A stretch of DNA of 64,000 nt from CAYVUV01 sp964455095. Its GTDB lineage: Bacteria > Desulfobacterota > Binatia > HRBIN30 > CADEER01. Position numbers and translations under genes: made by a program. The notes under the pieces were generated by a model. That model saw only the letters and a list, made by a program, of their open reading frames with translations, did no database searches and was not told the origin of the DNA. The stretch lies in NCBI GenBank assembly GCA_964455095.1, contig CAYVUV010000115.1:1-64000 (forward strand). Direction: 5' to 3'. Shown here piece after piece: positions 1-11,795 of the stretch; positions within the stretch are counted from its first letter, which is position 1; every line of letters begins with the position of its first letter.

Positions 1-48
1 GGCGGCGTGTGCGACATCGAGATGCAGCCGATCGCCGGCGTGCCCTAG
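1..48 (+). CDS. 3' end of an unknown gene (partial)
   Basis: The window opens in an open frame that reads GGVCDIEMQPIAGVP and stops at TAG 46-48. Only 15 residues are visible, so no family can be assigned. The frame could be chance, but the codon choice (GGC, GTG, GAC, ATC, CCG) is like that of real genes in this window, and a 94-base gap with a promoter-like sequence follows, as expected at a gene end. Confidence 0.35.
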   Translation, partial: GGVCDIEMQPIAGVP

Positions 49-107
49 CGCCAGTCAGTGCTCTCCCTTCGCGTGACGAGAAACAGGCGAGCAATGAACA
101 CGCCGCC

Positions 108-136
108 TTGAAAGCCTCTTTTGATCTGGCTAGTCT
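108..136 (+). promoter_or_regulatory. Putative promoter of the toxin-antitoxin pair
   Basis: TTGAAA (108-113) and TAGTCT (131-136) are separated by 17 bases. Six bases later comes the GTG start at 143. A start point about 7 bases after the -10 box would make the transcript leaderless, and no ribosome binding site is visible before the GTG. The same arrangement recurs elsewhere in the window. Confidence 0.45.
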
Positions 137-142
137 AGCTCC

Positions 143-424
143 GTGAAAACCGCCCCAGTAACCGACCTGAAGAACCGGCTGAGCCATTACCTCCGCTTGG
201 TCGCGCGCGGAGAGACGGTGACGGTGCTCGACCGCGGCAGAGCGGTCGCCCAGATCACGCCGCCGGGCGAGGCCGCAGGGGAGCTGCAACGACTGGCGCA
301 AGCCGGGCTGGCGCGGTTGCCGCTCCGCAAGGCGCCCGGTGATCTCTGGACGCGGCGCCTGCCAGAGTCGGACCGATCGGTGTCGGAGGCGCTGCAGCAG
401 GATCGCGAAGACCGTCTCGGCTGA
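143..424 (+). CDS. Phd/YefM-family antitoxin
   Basis: This 93-residue protein has the classic Phd/YefM start: a short beta strand and helix (VTDLKNRLSHYLRLV), then GETVTVLDRGRAVAQITP, the conserved RG..VA.I.P signature. Such proteins bind DNA as dimers through the N-terminus, repress their own operon, and neutralise a partner toxin with the disordered C-terminus. The start is GTG at 143, placed by the family N-terminus and the promoter six bases upstream. A PIN-domain toxin gene follows after 4 bases, so the two form one operon. Autoregulation is expected of the family but not directly shown here. Confidence 0.88.
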   Translation: MKTAPVTDLKNRLSHYLRLVARGETVTVLDRGRAVAQITPPGEAAGELQRLAQAGLARLPLRKAPGDLWTRRLPESDRSVSEALQQDREDRLG

Positions 425-428
425 CCGG

Positions 429-857
429 ATGCGCTATTGGGACGCGTCGGCGCTGGTGCCGTTGGTGGTTGCCGAGTCGTCCAGCGCGCGCCTGCGCGGT
501 CTGGCCCGCGACGGCGACATCGTCACCTGGTGCCTATCGGCAGTCGAGATCAGCTCGGCGATCGAGCGCCGCGCGCGCGAAGGTGCGCTGCCCGCCGACG
601 GGCGGCGGGCAGCCCTGGACACGCTGGCGGACATCGCCGCGGTGTGGACCGAGATCACCGCCATCGCGCAGGTCAGAGAGCGGGCCTGTCGGCTGCTCGC
701 CGTCCACTCCCTGCGCGCCGCGGATGCTCTGCAGCTGGCGGCGGCGCTGGTCGCCGTCGGCGATCGCCCCGCCGGGCACGAGTTCGTGTGCGCCGACGGC
801 CGCCTGGCCGAGGCCGCGCGGCGCGAAGGCTACCGCCTCACGCCTCCCGTGTCATGA
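429..857 (+). CDS. PIN-domain ribonuclease toxin (VapC-like)
   Basis: This 142-residue PIN-domain protein is probably an RNase of the VapC type. The expected acidic residues are visible: the N-terminal Asp in YWDASALVPL, the Glu in SAVEISSAIE, the Asp in RAADALQLAAAL and a C-terminal Asp in FVCADGRLAEAA. Together these form the Mg2+ site of the family. The ATG at 429 is preferred over an upstream in-frame start, because it begins directly at the PIN strand and lies 4 bases after the antitoxin stop. Length is typical for VapC. The RNA target cannot be inferred. Confidence 0.88.
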   Translation: MRYWDASALVPLVVAESSSARLRGLARDGDIVTWCLSAVEISSAIERRAREGALPADGRRAALDTLADIAAVWTEITAIAQVRERACRLLAVHSLRAADALQLAAALVAVGDRPAGHEFVCADGRLAEAARREGYRLTPPVS

Positions 858-923
858 GAATCGAAACCCGATGTTCGCGAGATCGCCGCAATGAGCGACT
901 TTGAGTGAGCGCAGACCTCGCGC

Positions 924-3900
924 TCACACCTCCCACTCGATCGGCGCGCGCGGGTCGGGAGCATACGAGCAGAAGGTGCCGGTGCGGATCGTGCGCGCGA
1001 AGTGCTCGCCGAGGGCCGGGTGTTGCGCGGCGATCTTCTTCAGCGCCGCGGCGATGGCGCGTGTGACATTCACTCGCGCTCGTTCCGCGTGCGACCCCGC
1101 CACGCGCGCGCGGCCGCCGAGGCCGACGGCGCGCGACAGCTCGCGGGTGAGGAGCTCCAGCTCCTCGCGCAGACGTTGGATGCGACCCGAGTCGTTGAAC
1201 CGCTCGGCTTCGTCCAGCTCCTCGCGCAGCTCACCCAGACGCTCTTTGTAAGCGGAACGCGCCTGGGCATCGAGCAGCTCTCCCGCGTCGCCGAGGCCGG
1301 CACGCACCGTCACAGCCGATCCCTGCTCCGCGGTCCGAGCGTCTTCCTGTCGCCCGTGGCGACCGGCGCGCACGACGAGCTCCACCGCCGACACATCCTG
1401 CCCGGGCACCCGCAGCAACTCCGCCAGGAAGCTCAACCCCCGGCTGTGCGTGAGACGGAAGGTGATCTCGCCCTGCGTGATCCTCCACAACTCGCCCTCG
1501 ACCACGAAGGCGGCGCGGGCCGGCGCGACTGGCGATGTCTGCCGTGACGGCGCTGCTCGCGCGGCTCGTCCCAGCTCGCCATCGAGCCGCTCGGCGCGCC
1601 TGATCCAACCCGGCATTTCGAGCCCGCGAAATTGCTCGACCGCCGCCGCCAGCAGGTGCGCGGCCCGCGCGCGATCGCCGGCCGCGCCCCGGCGCGCGTA
1701 CATCAACGCCTCGTCGTGGTCGGCAATCGCGCGCAGGGGACGCGCGCCCTGCGCGTCGAGGACGACTCGCGCCCTCGCGAACCAGTCGCTCGCCTCCTCG
1801 CAGTCGCCACTGAGCGCCCGCAGACGCGCCAGCGACAAGCGCCCGTCGGCCATCGGATAGTAGAGGTCCGGCCCGATCACCTTCTCTCGCAGGCCGCTTT
1901 CGACGGCGTGCAGATGATCCGTCCGCTCTGCCAGCCACAGCGTCTCGGCCGCGTCGCAGGTCAGCTTCACATAGTTGGGCGCCCAGCAGGGCGCCCGCTC
2001 GATGGCGGGGATGACCGAAGCGAGCCGCCGCAGGGCGTGATCGAATCGCCCCATGCGTGCGTGGGTCCGCGCCGCCGCCGCCATGACCGAGGCGCGATAC
2101 CACTGCAACACGGCGCCGGTGCCAAAGCCCGGCCCTCCTGGTATCGGCTCGTCCCACCCTTCGTCCGTGGCCATCCGCCATTCATCCACGGCGGTCGCGA
2201 GCACGGCCGAATCGTGCGAGGAGCTGGGAAGGCGCGCGATCAGCGCGGCGCTGCGGTCGCGCGCCGCACGCGCGTCAGCAAAGGACCCGAGCGCGGTATG
2301 CAACCGCCCGCAGTTCGCCCACAACGCCGCGGCGCTGGTGATACGACCCGCGGCTTCGTTGCGCTGCGCCTGCTCGCGCAATGCCCGGACCTCTCCTCGG
2401 TACTCGCCGGCCGCGAACGGGCGCCACAGAGAGAGCGTCGCCAGCTCCGCCTTCGATCGGTAGGCGATGAAGATCTGCGCGTACAGCGTCGATGAGTATG
2501 CGGAGTACCGCTCCTGACCTTCGAGGGCGCGCGCAAGGATTGGACCGAGTACCGCGCGCTCGGGGCAGTCGAGGGGAATACCGGGGAAGTCGACGCGATC
2601 GATCTGCCGCCCGATCACGTCGAGCGCGCTCAGCAACGCCCAGGCGAATGACCCATGCGGCGGATCGAATGCGAGCCCTTCTCGGGCGAGCTGAAAGGCG
2701 CTGTCGTGGAAGCCGCTCTCGAAGAGCCGCGACGCCAGGCTGGACAGGAAAACCGCGGCCGCCTGCGGCGACTCGTGCTGCGCGATCAGCGCTGCCCCTT
2801 CGCGACCCGTTTCCCGCGCCGCGCGCTCGTCGGAGAGCGTGCAGTAGGTGAGCCCGAGCTCCGCCAGCACCCGCCCCCGGCGCGGGTCTTCCGCCAACAT
2901 CAACTCCAGGGCGACGGTCGAGCAGCGCGCGACCTCCGTGTAGGCATGGCGCGCCGCCGCCTGCTCTCGGGCCTGCAAGGCGAAGCGCGCGCCGCGCTCG
3001 GCGTCGCGGAGCGTACGGCTGCGATGATAGTGGGCGGCGATTTCAACGGCGTGCTCGCTCGCCCGCTCGCCATAGACCCGCTCCATCGCCTCGGCGATCT
3101 TGCGGTGCACGCGCACCTGCCGCGACGGGTTGAGCGCCTCGCACAGCGCCTGGCGTACCAGCGCGTGCACGAATCGGTAGCTGTCCGGCGTGGTCACGCC
3201 GGCAATGAGCTGCGCCGCGAGCGCTTCGTCGACCACCGCCAGCGCGCGCGCTTCATCCAGCTCCGCCACCGCCGTCGCCACGTCGAAGCGAAACGTCGCC
3301 CCGATCGCCGCGCCGACCGTCAGCAACGACCGCGCCTCGGGGCTCAGCCGCGCGAGTCGCCGGTTGAGCACCTGGCGCACGCCTTCAGGCAGCCCGATCT
3401 CAGCGATCGGTGCCGTCGCGCGCCAACTCCCATCGTCTGCGCGGAGCGCGCCCTCCTCCAGCAGATGCAAGACGACGGAGCGGACAAAGAACGGATTGCC
3501 ATTCGTCTCCGCCAGGATCGCCAGGGCCAGTGCGGGCTCGATGTCGGCGGCAGCGGAGCCGACGCGGCGCGGCGCGGCGAGCACCCGCAGTAGCGCGCCG
3601 ACTTCGTCGAGCGCAAACCCCCGCAGCCCGAGGCGCTCGAAGCTCGTCTGCCGGCGCAGCACAGCCAGCGCCTCGGCTAGCGCGCCGGTATCCTCCACCT
3701 CGCCGGATCGATATGCCGTCACCAACAGCAGGCGCTGTTGCCCGACGCCGCGCGCCACGTGACGCCACAACGCGATCGTGTCGTCGTCAGCCCAGTGCAA
3801 ATCGTCGAGCAGCAAGGTCACCGGCGCGCGCCGCGAGAGCGCGATCAGCAGCTGACACACCGCATCGAACAGCCGCGTGCGCTCCTCTGCCGGCTGCAGC

Positions 3901-4310
3901 GCGACGGGCTCTGCGAGGTCGGGCAGCGAGGCGCGCAAGCGCGGCACGAGTCGAGCGAGCACGCCCGCATAGGACGCGACATCGGCGCGCAGCACGTCGC
4001 CTTCTGCCTCGATGACATAGCCGTCGAGTGCCTCGACAAACGGCCCGTAGGCGCGCCCACTTTCCCCTTCCCAGCAGGCGCCGCCGAGCACGATGCCACC
4101 GCGCCGGCGCGCGCGCCCGGCGAGCTCCTCCATCAGGCGCGTCTTCCCGATGCCGGGCTCGCCGGCCACCATCGCCACCCGCCCGCGCCCGGCTTCCGCC
4201 TCGATCAGCCACTGCTCGAGAAGATCGATCTCCGCGGCGCGCCCGATGAACGTCGAGTGGGCAATCCCTGCGGGTCCCGCGTCCGTCCCTGCTTGGTCGC
4301 TCGTCTTCAC
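924..4310 (-). CDS. Large AAA-ATPase/TPR signal-transduction regulator, paralog A
   Basis: This 1128-residue protein has a MalT/LuxR-like layout. A P-loop GEPGIGKT lies at about residues 50-57 and a Walker B LLLDD followed by HWADDD at about 166-176 (AAA_16-type ATPase). A long alpha-helical TPR-like middle runs from about 400 to 850. The C-terminal module begins with a winged-helix-like stretch (GEITFRLTHSRGLSFLAELL, about 905-930), continues with a charged coiled coil (about 1010-1060), and ends with RARVNVTRAI and GTFCSYAPD. It lacks the usual LuxR HTH; I infer that the C-terminal module is the output part. Start is GTG 4310, downstream of a promoter-like sequence and divergent from the cytochrome gene. 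A close paralog lies at 7472-10933. The ligand is unknown. Confidence 0.82.
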   Translation of the reverse strand: MKTSDQAGTDAGPAGIAHSTFIGRAAEIDLLEQWLIEAEAGRGRVAMVAGEPGIGKTRLMEELAGRARRRGGIVLGGACWEGESGRAYGPFVEALDGYVIEAEGDVLRADVASYAGVLARLVPRLRASLPDLAEPVALQPAEERTRLFDAVCQLLIALSRRAPVTLLLDDLHWADDDTIALWRHVARGVGQQRLLLVTAYRSGEVEDTGALAEALAVLRRQTSFERLGLRGFALDEVGALLRVLAAPRRVGSAAADIEPALALAILAETNGNPFFVRSVVLHLLEEGALRADDGSWRATAPIAEIGLPEGVRQVLNRRLARLSPEARSLLTVGAAIGATFRFDVATAVAELDEARALAVVDEALAAQLIAGVTTPDSYRFVHALVRQALCEALNPSRQVRVHRKIAEAMERVYGERASEHAVEIAAHYHRSRTLRDAERGARFALQAREQAAARHAYTEVARCSTVALELMLAEDPRRGRVLAELGLTYCTLSDERAARETGREGAALIAQHESPQAAAVFLSSLASRLFESGFHDSAFQLAREGLAFDPPHGSFAWALLSALDVIGRQIDRVDFPGIPLDCPERAVLGPILARALEGQERYSAYSSTLYAQIFIAYRSKAELATLSLWRPFAAGEYRGEVRALREQAQRNEAAGRITSAAALWANCGRLHTALGSFADARAARDRSAALIARLPSSSHDSAVLATAVDEWRMATDEGWDEPIPGGPGFGTGAVLQWYRASVMAAAARTHARMGRFDHALRRLASVIPAIERAPCWAPNYVKLTCDAAETLWLAERTDHLHAVESGLREKVIGPDLYYPMADGRLSLARLRALSGDCEEASDWFARARVVLDAQGARPLRAIADHDEALMYARRGAAGDRARAAHLLAAAVEQFRGLEMPGWIRRAERLDGELGRAARAAPSRQTSPVAPARAAFVVEGELWRITQGEITFRLTHSRGLSFLAELLRVPGQDVSAVELVVRAGRHGRQEDARTAEQGSAVTVRAGLGDAGELLDAQARSAYKERLGELREELDEAERFNDSGRIQRLREELELLTRELSRAVGLGGRARVAGSHAERARVNVTRAIAAALKKIAAQHPALGEHFARTIRTGTFCSYAPDPRAPIEWEV

Positions 4311-4329
4311 CGCCCCGCGCCTTGCGTCT

Positions 4330-4359
4330 CCTCTACGCCGCTCGGTTCCGCCAATTCAA
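4330..4359 (-). promoter_or_regulatory. Putative sigma70-type promoter of regulator A
   Basis: On the minus strand TTGAAT (4359-4354) and TAGAGG (4335-4330) are 18 bases apart, placing a start point about 10-15 bases before the GTG at 4310. The -10 match is only moderate. Confidence 0.35.
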
Positions 4360-4425
4360 GCGCCGGGACAGAAGGACGACGTCAAGGGTTTCCCCTCGAC
4401 GCAATCGGCTCGCAGAGGCGGCGAG

Positions 4426-4452
4426 GGAACAACTGTTCGCCGGATTGTTACG
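4426..4452 (+). promoter_or_regulatory. Putative ECF-sigma-type promoter (GGAAC-N16-GTTACG)
   Basis: GGAAC (4426-4430) and GTTACG (4447-4452) are separated by exactly 16 bases and lie 23 bases before the cytochrome ATG at 4476. The same two boxes with the same 16-base spacing occur at 12935-12961. GGAAC -35 boxes with a -10 box about 16 bases away are typical of ECF sigma factors. The sequence GAACA-AC-TGTTC (4427-4438) is also an inverted repeat, so a dimeric repressor site is the alternative reading. Confidence 0.5.
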
Positions 4453-4475
4453 CCGTCCTGGCAGAGGACGATGTG

Positions 4476-7433
4476 ATGAACAACTACAGACAGGTTCGGT
4501 TGTTGGCGTTGGCGGTTGTGCTGTGCGGGTACGCGCAGCAGGCGCGCGCCGGTTCTTTCACCACTTTCGAAAGTGGACAGGTGCGCCCGTTGGCGCTGTC
4601 GCCCGACGGCACGCGGCTGTTCGCCGTCAACACGCCGGATGGACGGCTGGAGATCCTGACCGTCAGTGACGCCGGCCTCGCACGGCGCAGCTCCGTCCCG
4701 GTCGGGCTCGAGCCGATTGCGGTCGCGGCGCGCGGCGACGACGAGGTGTGGGTGGTGAACCACCTGTCGGACAGCGTCAGCGTCGTCGACGTCGGGTCGG
4801 AGCCGCCGCGCGTGGTGCGCACGCTGCTCGTCGGCGACGAGCCGCGCGACATCGTCTTCGCCGGGCCAGGCGGCAGCCGTGCCTTCATCACGGCGGCGCA
4901 CCGCGGCCAGCACCGCCCATTCGATCCTCAGCTCACCACGCCGGGCGTCGGTCGCGCCGACGTCTGGGTCTTTGATGCCACCGCTCTCGACGACACTGCC
5001 GGCGGCACGCCGCTCACCATCCTGAGTCTCTTCGGCGACACGCCGCGCGCGCTGGCGGCAACTCCCGACGGCCGCACCGTCTTCGCCGCGGTCTTTCACT
5101 CCGGCAACCAGACGACGACGGTCTCCGAAGGCGCCGTGTGCGACGGAGGCGCGGACGCTCCGCCGTGCGTCGTGCGCGGCATCACCATGCCCGGCGGCCT
5201 GCCGGGTCCGAACACCAACTTCGAAGGCATCGCGCAACCGGAGACGGGCCTGATCGTGAAGTTCAACCCCGCGACCGGAGCGTGGGAGGACGAGCTGCGG
5301 CGCGATTGGAATGCGGCGGTGCGTTTCACGCTGCCCGACCAGGACGTCTTCGCCATCGACGCCGCGGCCGACCCGCCGGTCGAGAGGGATCGCTTCGCCG
5401 GCGTCGGAACGGTGCTCTTCAACATGGCGGTCAACCCGCGCAGCGGGACGCTGTACGTCTCGAACACCGAGGCGCGCAACGAGGTCCGCTTCGAAGGGCC
5501 GGGCACTTTCGCCGGCCACACCGTGCGCGGACACCTGCAGGAAGCGCGCATCACCGTCGTCGATCCGTCGAGCGGCAGCGTCGCCCCGCGACACTTGAAC
5601 AAACATATCGACTACGACGCGCAGCCGAGTCCGCCAGGGGTGAAGGAGAAGAGCCTCGCCACACCCCTGGAGATGGCCGTCACCGCCGACGGCGGCACGC
5701 TCTACGTCGCGGCCTTCGGCTCGCACGCGATCGGCGTGCTCGGCACCGAGGCGCTCGAGAACGACGCCTTCGTTCCCGACGCCGCCGACCACATCCGCGT
5801 CAGCGGCGGCGGACCGAGCGGCCTGGTGCTCGACGAGCCGCGCGGGCGACTCTACGCGCTGACGCGCTTCGACAACTCGGTCTCGGTGGTCGACACCGCC
5901 GCCCGCACCGAGCTCGCGCACGTCGCGCTGCACAATCCCGAGCCGGCGTCGGTCGTCGAGGGGCGGCCATTTCTCTACGACGCCGCGCTGACGTCGGACA
6001 ACGGCGAGGCGTCGTGCGCGAGCTGCCACATCTTCGCCGACCTCGACAGCCTCGCCTGGGACCTCGGCAATCCGGACGACTCCTTGTCCGACATCCCGAA
6101 CCCGAGTCGCGGCGACGACTTCGGCGCCCCGCTCGCGTTTCACCCGATGAAGGGGCCGATGACGACGCAGACGCTGCGCGGCCTCGCCAACCACGGCCCG
6201 ATGCACTGGCGCGGCGATCGCACCGGCGGCTACGACCCGGGCGGCGATCCGCTCGATGAAGCGGCGGCATTCATGCAGTTCAACCCCGCGTTCGAGAATC
6301 TCATCGGGCGCTCGGGCCGCCTCAGCGAGGCGCAGATGCGGGCCTTCACCGAGTTCATCCTGCAGGTGACGCCGCCGCCCAACCCGATTCGTGCCCTGGA
6401 CAACTCGCTCACGCCCGACCAGCAAGCGGGGCGCAATATCTTCCTCGGCTCCATCCTCACGGCCGGAGACCTGTCCTGCACCAACTGCCACGTGCTGCAG
6501 CCGGACCAGGGCTTCTTCGGCACCGACGGCTTCTCCAGCCAGGACATCAACTTCGACAACGAGTTCCTGACGCTGAAGATCCCGCAACTGCGCAACCTGT
6601 ACCAGAAGATCGGCATGTTCGGCGTGCCCGGCGTGTCGTACTTCTTCCCCTCTCCGGGCGACGACCAGTCCACCGGCGATCAGATCCGCGGCTTCGGCTT
6701 CCTGCACGACGGCAGCGTCGACACCGTCTTTCGCTTCCTGCGGCTCGGCGGCTTGTTCCGCCCCGGATTCACCTTTCCCGGCGGCGATGTCGCGCGGCGG
6801 CGGGTCGAGCAGTTTCTCCTCGCCTTCGACGCCAACCTGGCGCCGATCGTCGGCCAGCAGGTGACGCTGACGAGCGCCAATGCCGGCGCCGTCGGGCCGC
6901 GCATCGACCTGCTGATCGCGCGGGCGGCGAACCGGGAGTGTGGCCTCGCAGTCCGCGGCGTCGTGGCCGGCGAGCAGCGCGGGTGGATGTTGCAGGCGGG
7001 TGAGGGCGAGGCGCCCGCAAGGTTCGTCGGCGATCGCGCCGCCGATCCGCCGCTTGGCGATGCCGAGCTGCGCGCACTGGCGGCCGTCGCCGGCCAGGAG
7101 CTCACCTACACCTGCGTGCCGCCGGGCTCCGATCAACGCGTGGCACTCGATCGCGACGAGGACGGCGTCTTCGACCGCGACGAGATCGACTTCGGCGCCG
7201 ATCCCACCAACTCGCTCAGCACGCCGTCGGGCTGCGGCGGCGATTGCAACAACGACCAGGTGGTCAGCGTCACCGAGTTGGTGATGGCCGTGACGGTCGC
7301 CCTCCACCACGCCCCGGTCTCGGCGTGCTTGCCCGGCGACACGAACCGCGACGGGCAGGTGACGATCGACGAGCTGATTGCCGCCGTGAGCCACGCCCTC
7401 CACCAGTGCGCGCCGCCGGCGCCCACTCTTTGA
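4476..7433 (+). CDS. Secreted beta-propeller / di-heme cytochrome c with EF-hand tail
   Basis: This 985-residue exported protein starts at ATG 4476, chosen because a signal peptide (LLALAVVLCGYAQQARA) follows at once. The N-terminal half is a YVTN/YncE-type beta-propeller with repeats such as LALSPDGTRLFAVN and VSVVDTA. Two c-type heme motifs follow, CASCH (residues 514-518) and CTNCH (668-672), in a region resembling MauG/cytochrome c peroxidase-like di-heme proteins. The C-terminus is a Cys-bounded double EF-hand module (about 920-978). The likely role is periplasmic or cell-surface electron transfer or peroxide/substrate oxidation; the substrate is unknown. It lies between two regulators of one paralog family and is preceded by an ECF-like promoter. 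The fused architecture is unusual. Confidence 0.85.
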   Translation: MNNYRQVRLLALAVVLCGYAQQARAGSFTTFESGQVRPLALSPDGTRLFAVNTPDGRLEILTVSDAGLARRSSVPVGLEPIAVAARGDDEVWVVNHLSDSVSVVDVGSEPPRVVRTLLVGDEPRDIVFAGPGGSRAFITAAHRGQHRPFDPQLTTPGVGRADVWVFDATALDDTAGGTPLTILSLFGDTPRALAATPDGRTVFAAVFHSGNQTTTVSEGAVCDGGADAPPCVVRGITMPGGLPGPNTNFEGIAQPETGLIVKFNPATGAWEDELRRDWNAAVRFTLPDQDVFAIDAAADPPVERDRFAGVGTVLFNMAVNPRSGTLYVSNTEARNEVRFEGPGTFAGHTVRGHLQEARITVVDPSSGSVAPRHLNKHIDYDAQPSPPGVKEKSLATPLEMAVTADGGTLYVAAFGSHAIGVLGTEALENDAFVPDAADHIRVSGGGPSGLVLDEPRGRLYALTRFDNSVSVVDTAARTELAHVALHNPEPASVVEGRPFLYDAALTSDNGEASCASCHIFADLDSLAWDLGNPDDSLSDIPNPSRGDDFGAPLAFHPMKGPMTTQTLRGLANHGPMHWRGDRTGGYDPGGDPLDEAAAFMQFNPAFENLIGRSGRLSEAQMRAFTEFILQVTPPPNPIRALDNSLTPDQQAGRNIFLGSILTAGDLSCTNCHVLQPDQGFFGTDGFSSQDINFDNEFLTLKIPQLRNLYQKIGMFGVPGVSYFFPSPGDDQSTGDQIRGFGFLHDGSVDTVFRFLRLGGLFRPGFTFPGGDVARRRVEQFLLAFDANLAPIVGQQVTLTSANAGAVGPRIDLLIARAANRECGLAVRGVVAGEQRGWMLQAGEGEAPARFVGDRAADPPLGDAELRALAAVAGQELTYTCVPPGSDQRVALDRDEDGVFDRDEIDFGADPTNSLSTPSGCGGDCNNDQVVSVTELVMAVTVALHHAPVSACLPGDTNRDGQVTIDELIAAVSHALHQCAPPAPTL
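7233..7409 (+). other. 59-residue Cys/EF-hand module, copy 1 (C-terminal)
   Basis: A dockerin-like module closes the cytochrome protein. It has Cys at module positions 1, 5, 32 and 59 and two 12-residue EF-hand loops ending in Glu at positions 15 and 47 (second loop DTNRDGQVTIDE). Only 8 residues follow it. The spacing is identical to the four other copies in this window. Confidence 0.8.
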
Positions 7434-7471
7434 TGCGAAACTGGCTCGCGATTGCCCATCTGGAAGCTACC

Positions 7472-10933
<3,462 letters not shown>

Positions 10934-11053
10934 TAGGACGCGGCGTCCGACCTTTTCAAGCTGCGCGAGTTCGTCTCCGCCGACGACCGCTAGCCAAGGC
11001 CACCGGGCACAAGGGGCACCGCCTTCCGCTTTCGCAGAATGGCTCAAAACTCC

Positions 11054-11082
11054 TTGACACCATTGGCGGCACGCAATATAGG
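11054..11082 (+). promoter_or_regulatory. Sigma70-type promoter of the TetR/di-iron operon
   Basis: TTGACA (11054-11059) is a perfect -35 box. TATAGG (11077-11082) follows after 17 bases. This is the best housekeeping promoter match in the window. Transcription would begin near 11089, inside the inverted repeats at 11081-11098. Confidence 0.65.
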
Positions 11083-11098
11083 AACCGTAGTTCCGGTT
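11081..11098 (+). promoter_or_regulatory. Probable TetR operator (two overlapping inverted repeats)
   Basis: GGAAC-CGTA-GTTCC (11081-11094) overlaps AACCG-N6-CGGTT (11083-11098). Both sit on the -10 box and start point of the TTGACA promoter and 8 or more bases before the TetR gene, the expected position of a self-repression site. Confidence 0.55.
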
Positions 11099-11105
11099 TC
11101 GATTG

Positions 11106-11795
11106 ATGCCTGCACCAGCCCTCGCCCACGCGCCCGCCATGCTCGAGTGGATCCGGCCGCCGCAACAGGCCCGGACCCACGAGACGCTCAACCGCCTGCT
11201 CGATGCAGCGGAGGCCATCCTGTCCGAGAAGGGCTTCGAGGCGACCGGGATCGCCGAGATCGCCGAGCGCGGGGGCTCCTCGGTCGGCGGCTTCTACCGC
11301 CGCTTTGCCGACAAGCAGGCGCTGCTGCACGCGCTGCACGAGCGCTTCTGCGAGGAAGCGCGGGTGACGGCCGAAGTGGCGCTCGAGCCCGAGCGCTGGG
11401 CGGCGGCTTCGACGGCGGAGATCGTGCCCGAGTTCGTCGACTTCCTCGTCCGCACCTATCGCGACCGCGAGGGCCTGCTGCGCGCCTTCCTGCTGCGCGG
11501 TATCTCCGACCCGCCGGTGCGCGAGCGCACCCGCGGCCTCTTCGACTTCATCGCCGCCAGGCTCGCGTACCTGCTCGAGCAGCGCGTCGGCGAGATCGCG
11601 CACCGCGATCCCGCCTTCGGCGCGGCCTTCGCCCTGCACGTCGTGCTCGGCACGCTCAACCACACGGTGCTCGGACCGACGCGCTTCGAGCTCAACGACG
11701 CGCGCATCTCCGCCGAGCTGACGCACGTCTTTCTCGCCTACCTCGGCGTCCGCAACCCCGCACACCAACCCACCACGGGAGGACCTATCGCATGA
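11106..11795 (+). CDS. TetR/AcrR-family transcriptional regulator
   Basis: This protein of about 229 residues has the TetR N-terminal helix-turn-helix: TLNRLLDAAEAILSEKGFEA, then TGIAEIAERGGSSVGGFYRRF, the strongly conserved recognition-helix region, followed by DKQALLHALH. The larger C-terminal part is the ligand-binding and dimerisation domain. ATG 11106 is taken as the start; ATG 11139 is possible and would still keep the whole HTH. The stop overlaps the next start (ATGA at 11792-11795), so it is translationally coupled to the di-iron gene, which it very likely controls together with itself. The inducer is unknown. Confidence 0.88.
   Translation: MPAPALAHAPAMLEWIRPPQQARTHETLNRLLDAAEAILSEKGFEATGIAEIAERGGSSVGGFYRRFADKQALLHALHERFCEEARVTAEVALEPERWAAASTAEIVPEFVDFLVRTYRDREGLLRAFLLRGISDPPVRERTRGLFDFIAARLAYLLEQRVGEIAHRDPAFGAAFALHVVLGTLNHTVLGPTRFELNDARISAELTHVFLAYLGVRNPAHQPTTGGPIA

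Noticed and set aside
4356..7403. Long minus-strand open frame (about 1015 residues) opposite the cytochrome gene
   Set aside because: It is the GC-rich shadow of the cytochrome gene. The product is Arg/Val/Ala-rich with no domain, while the plus strand shows a signal peptide, heme motifs and EF-hand module.
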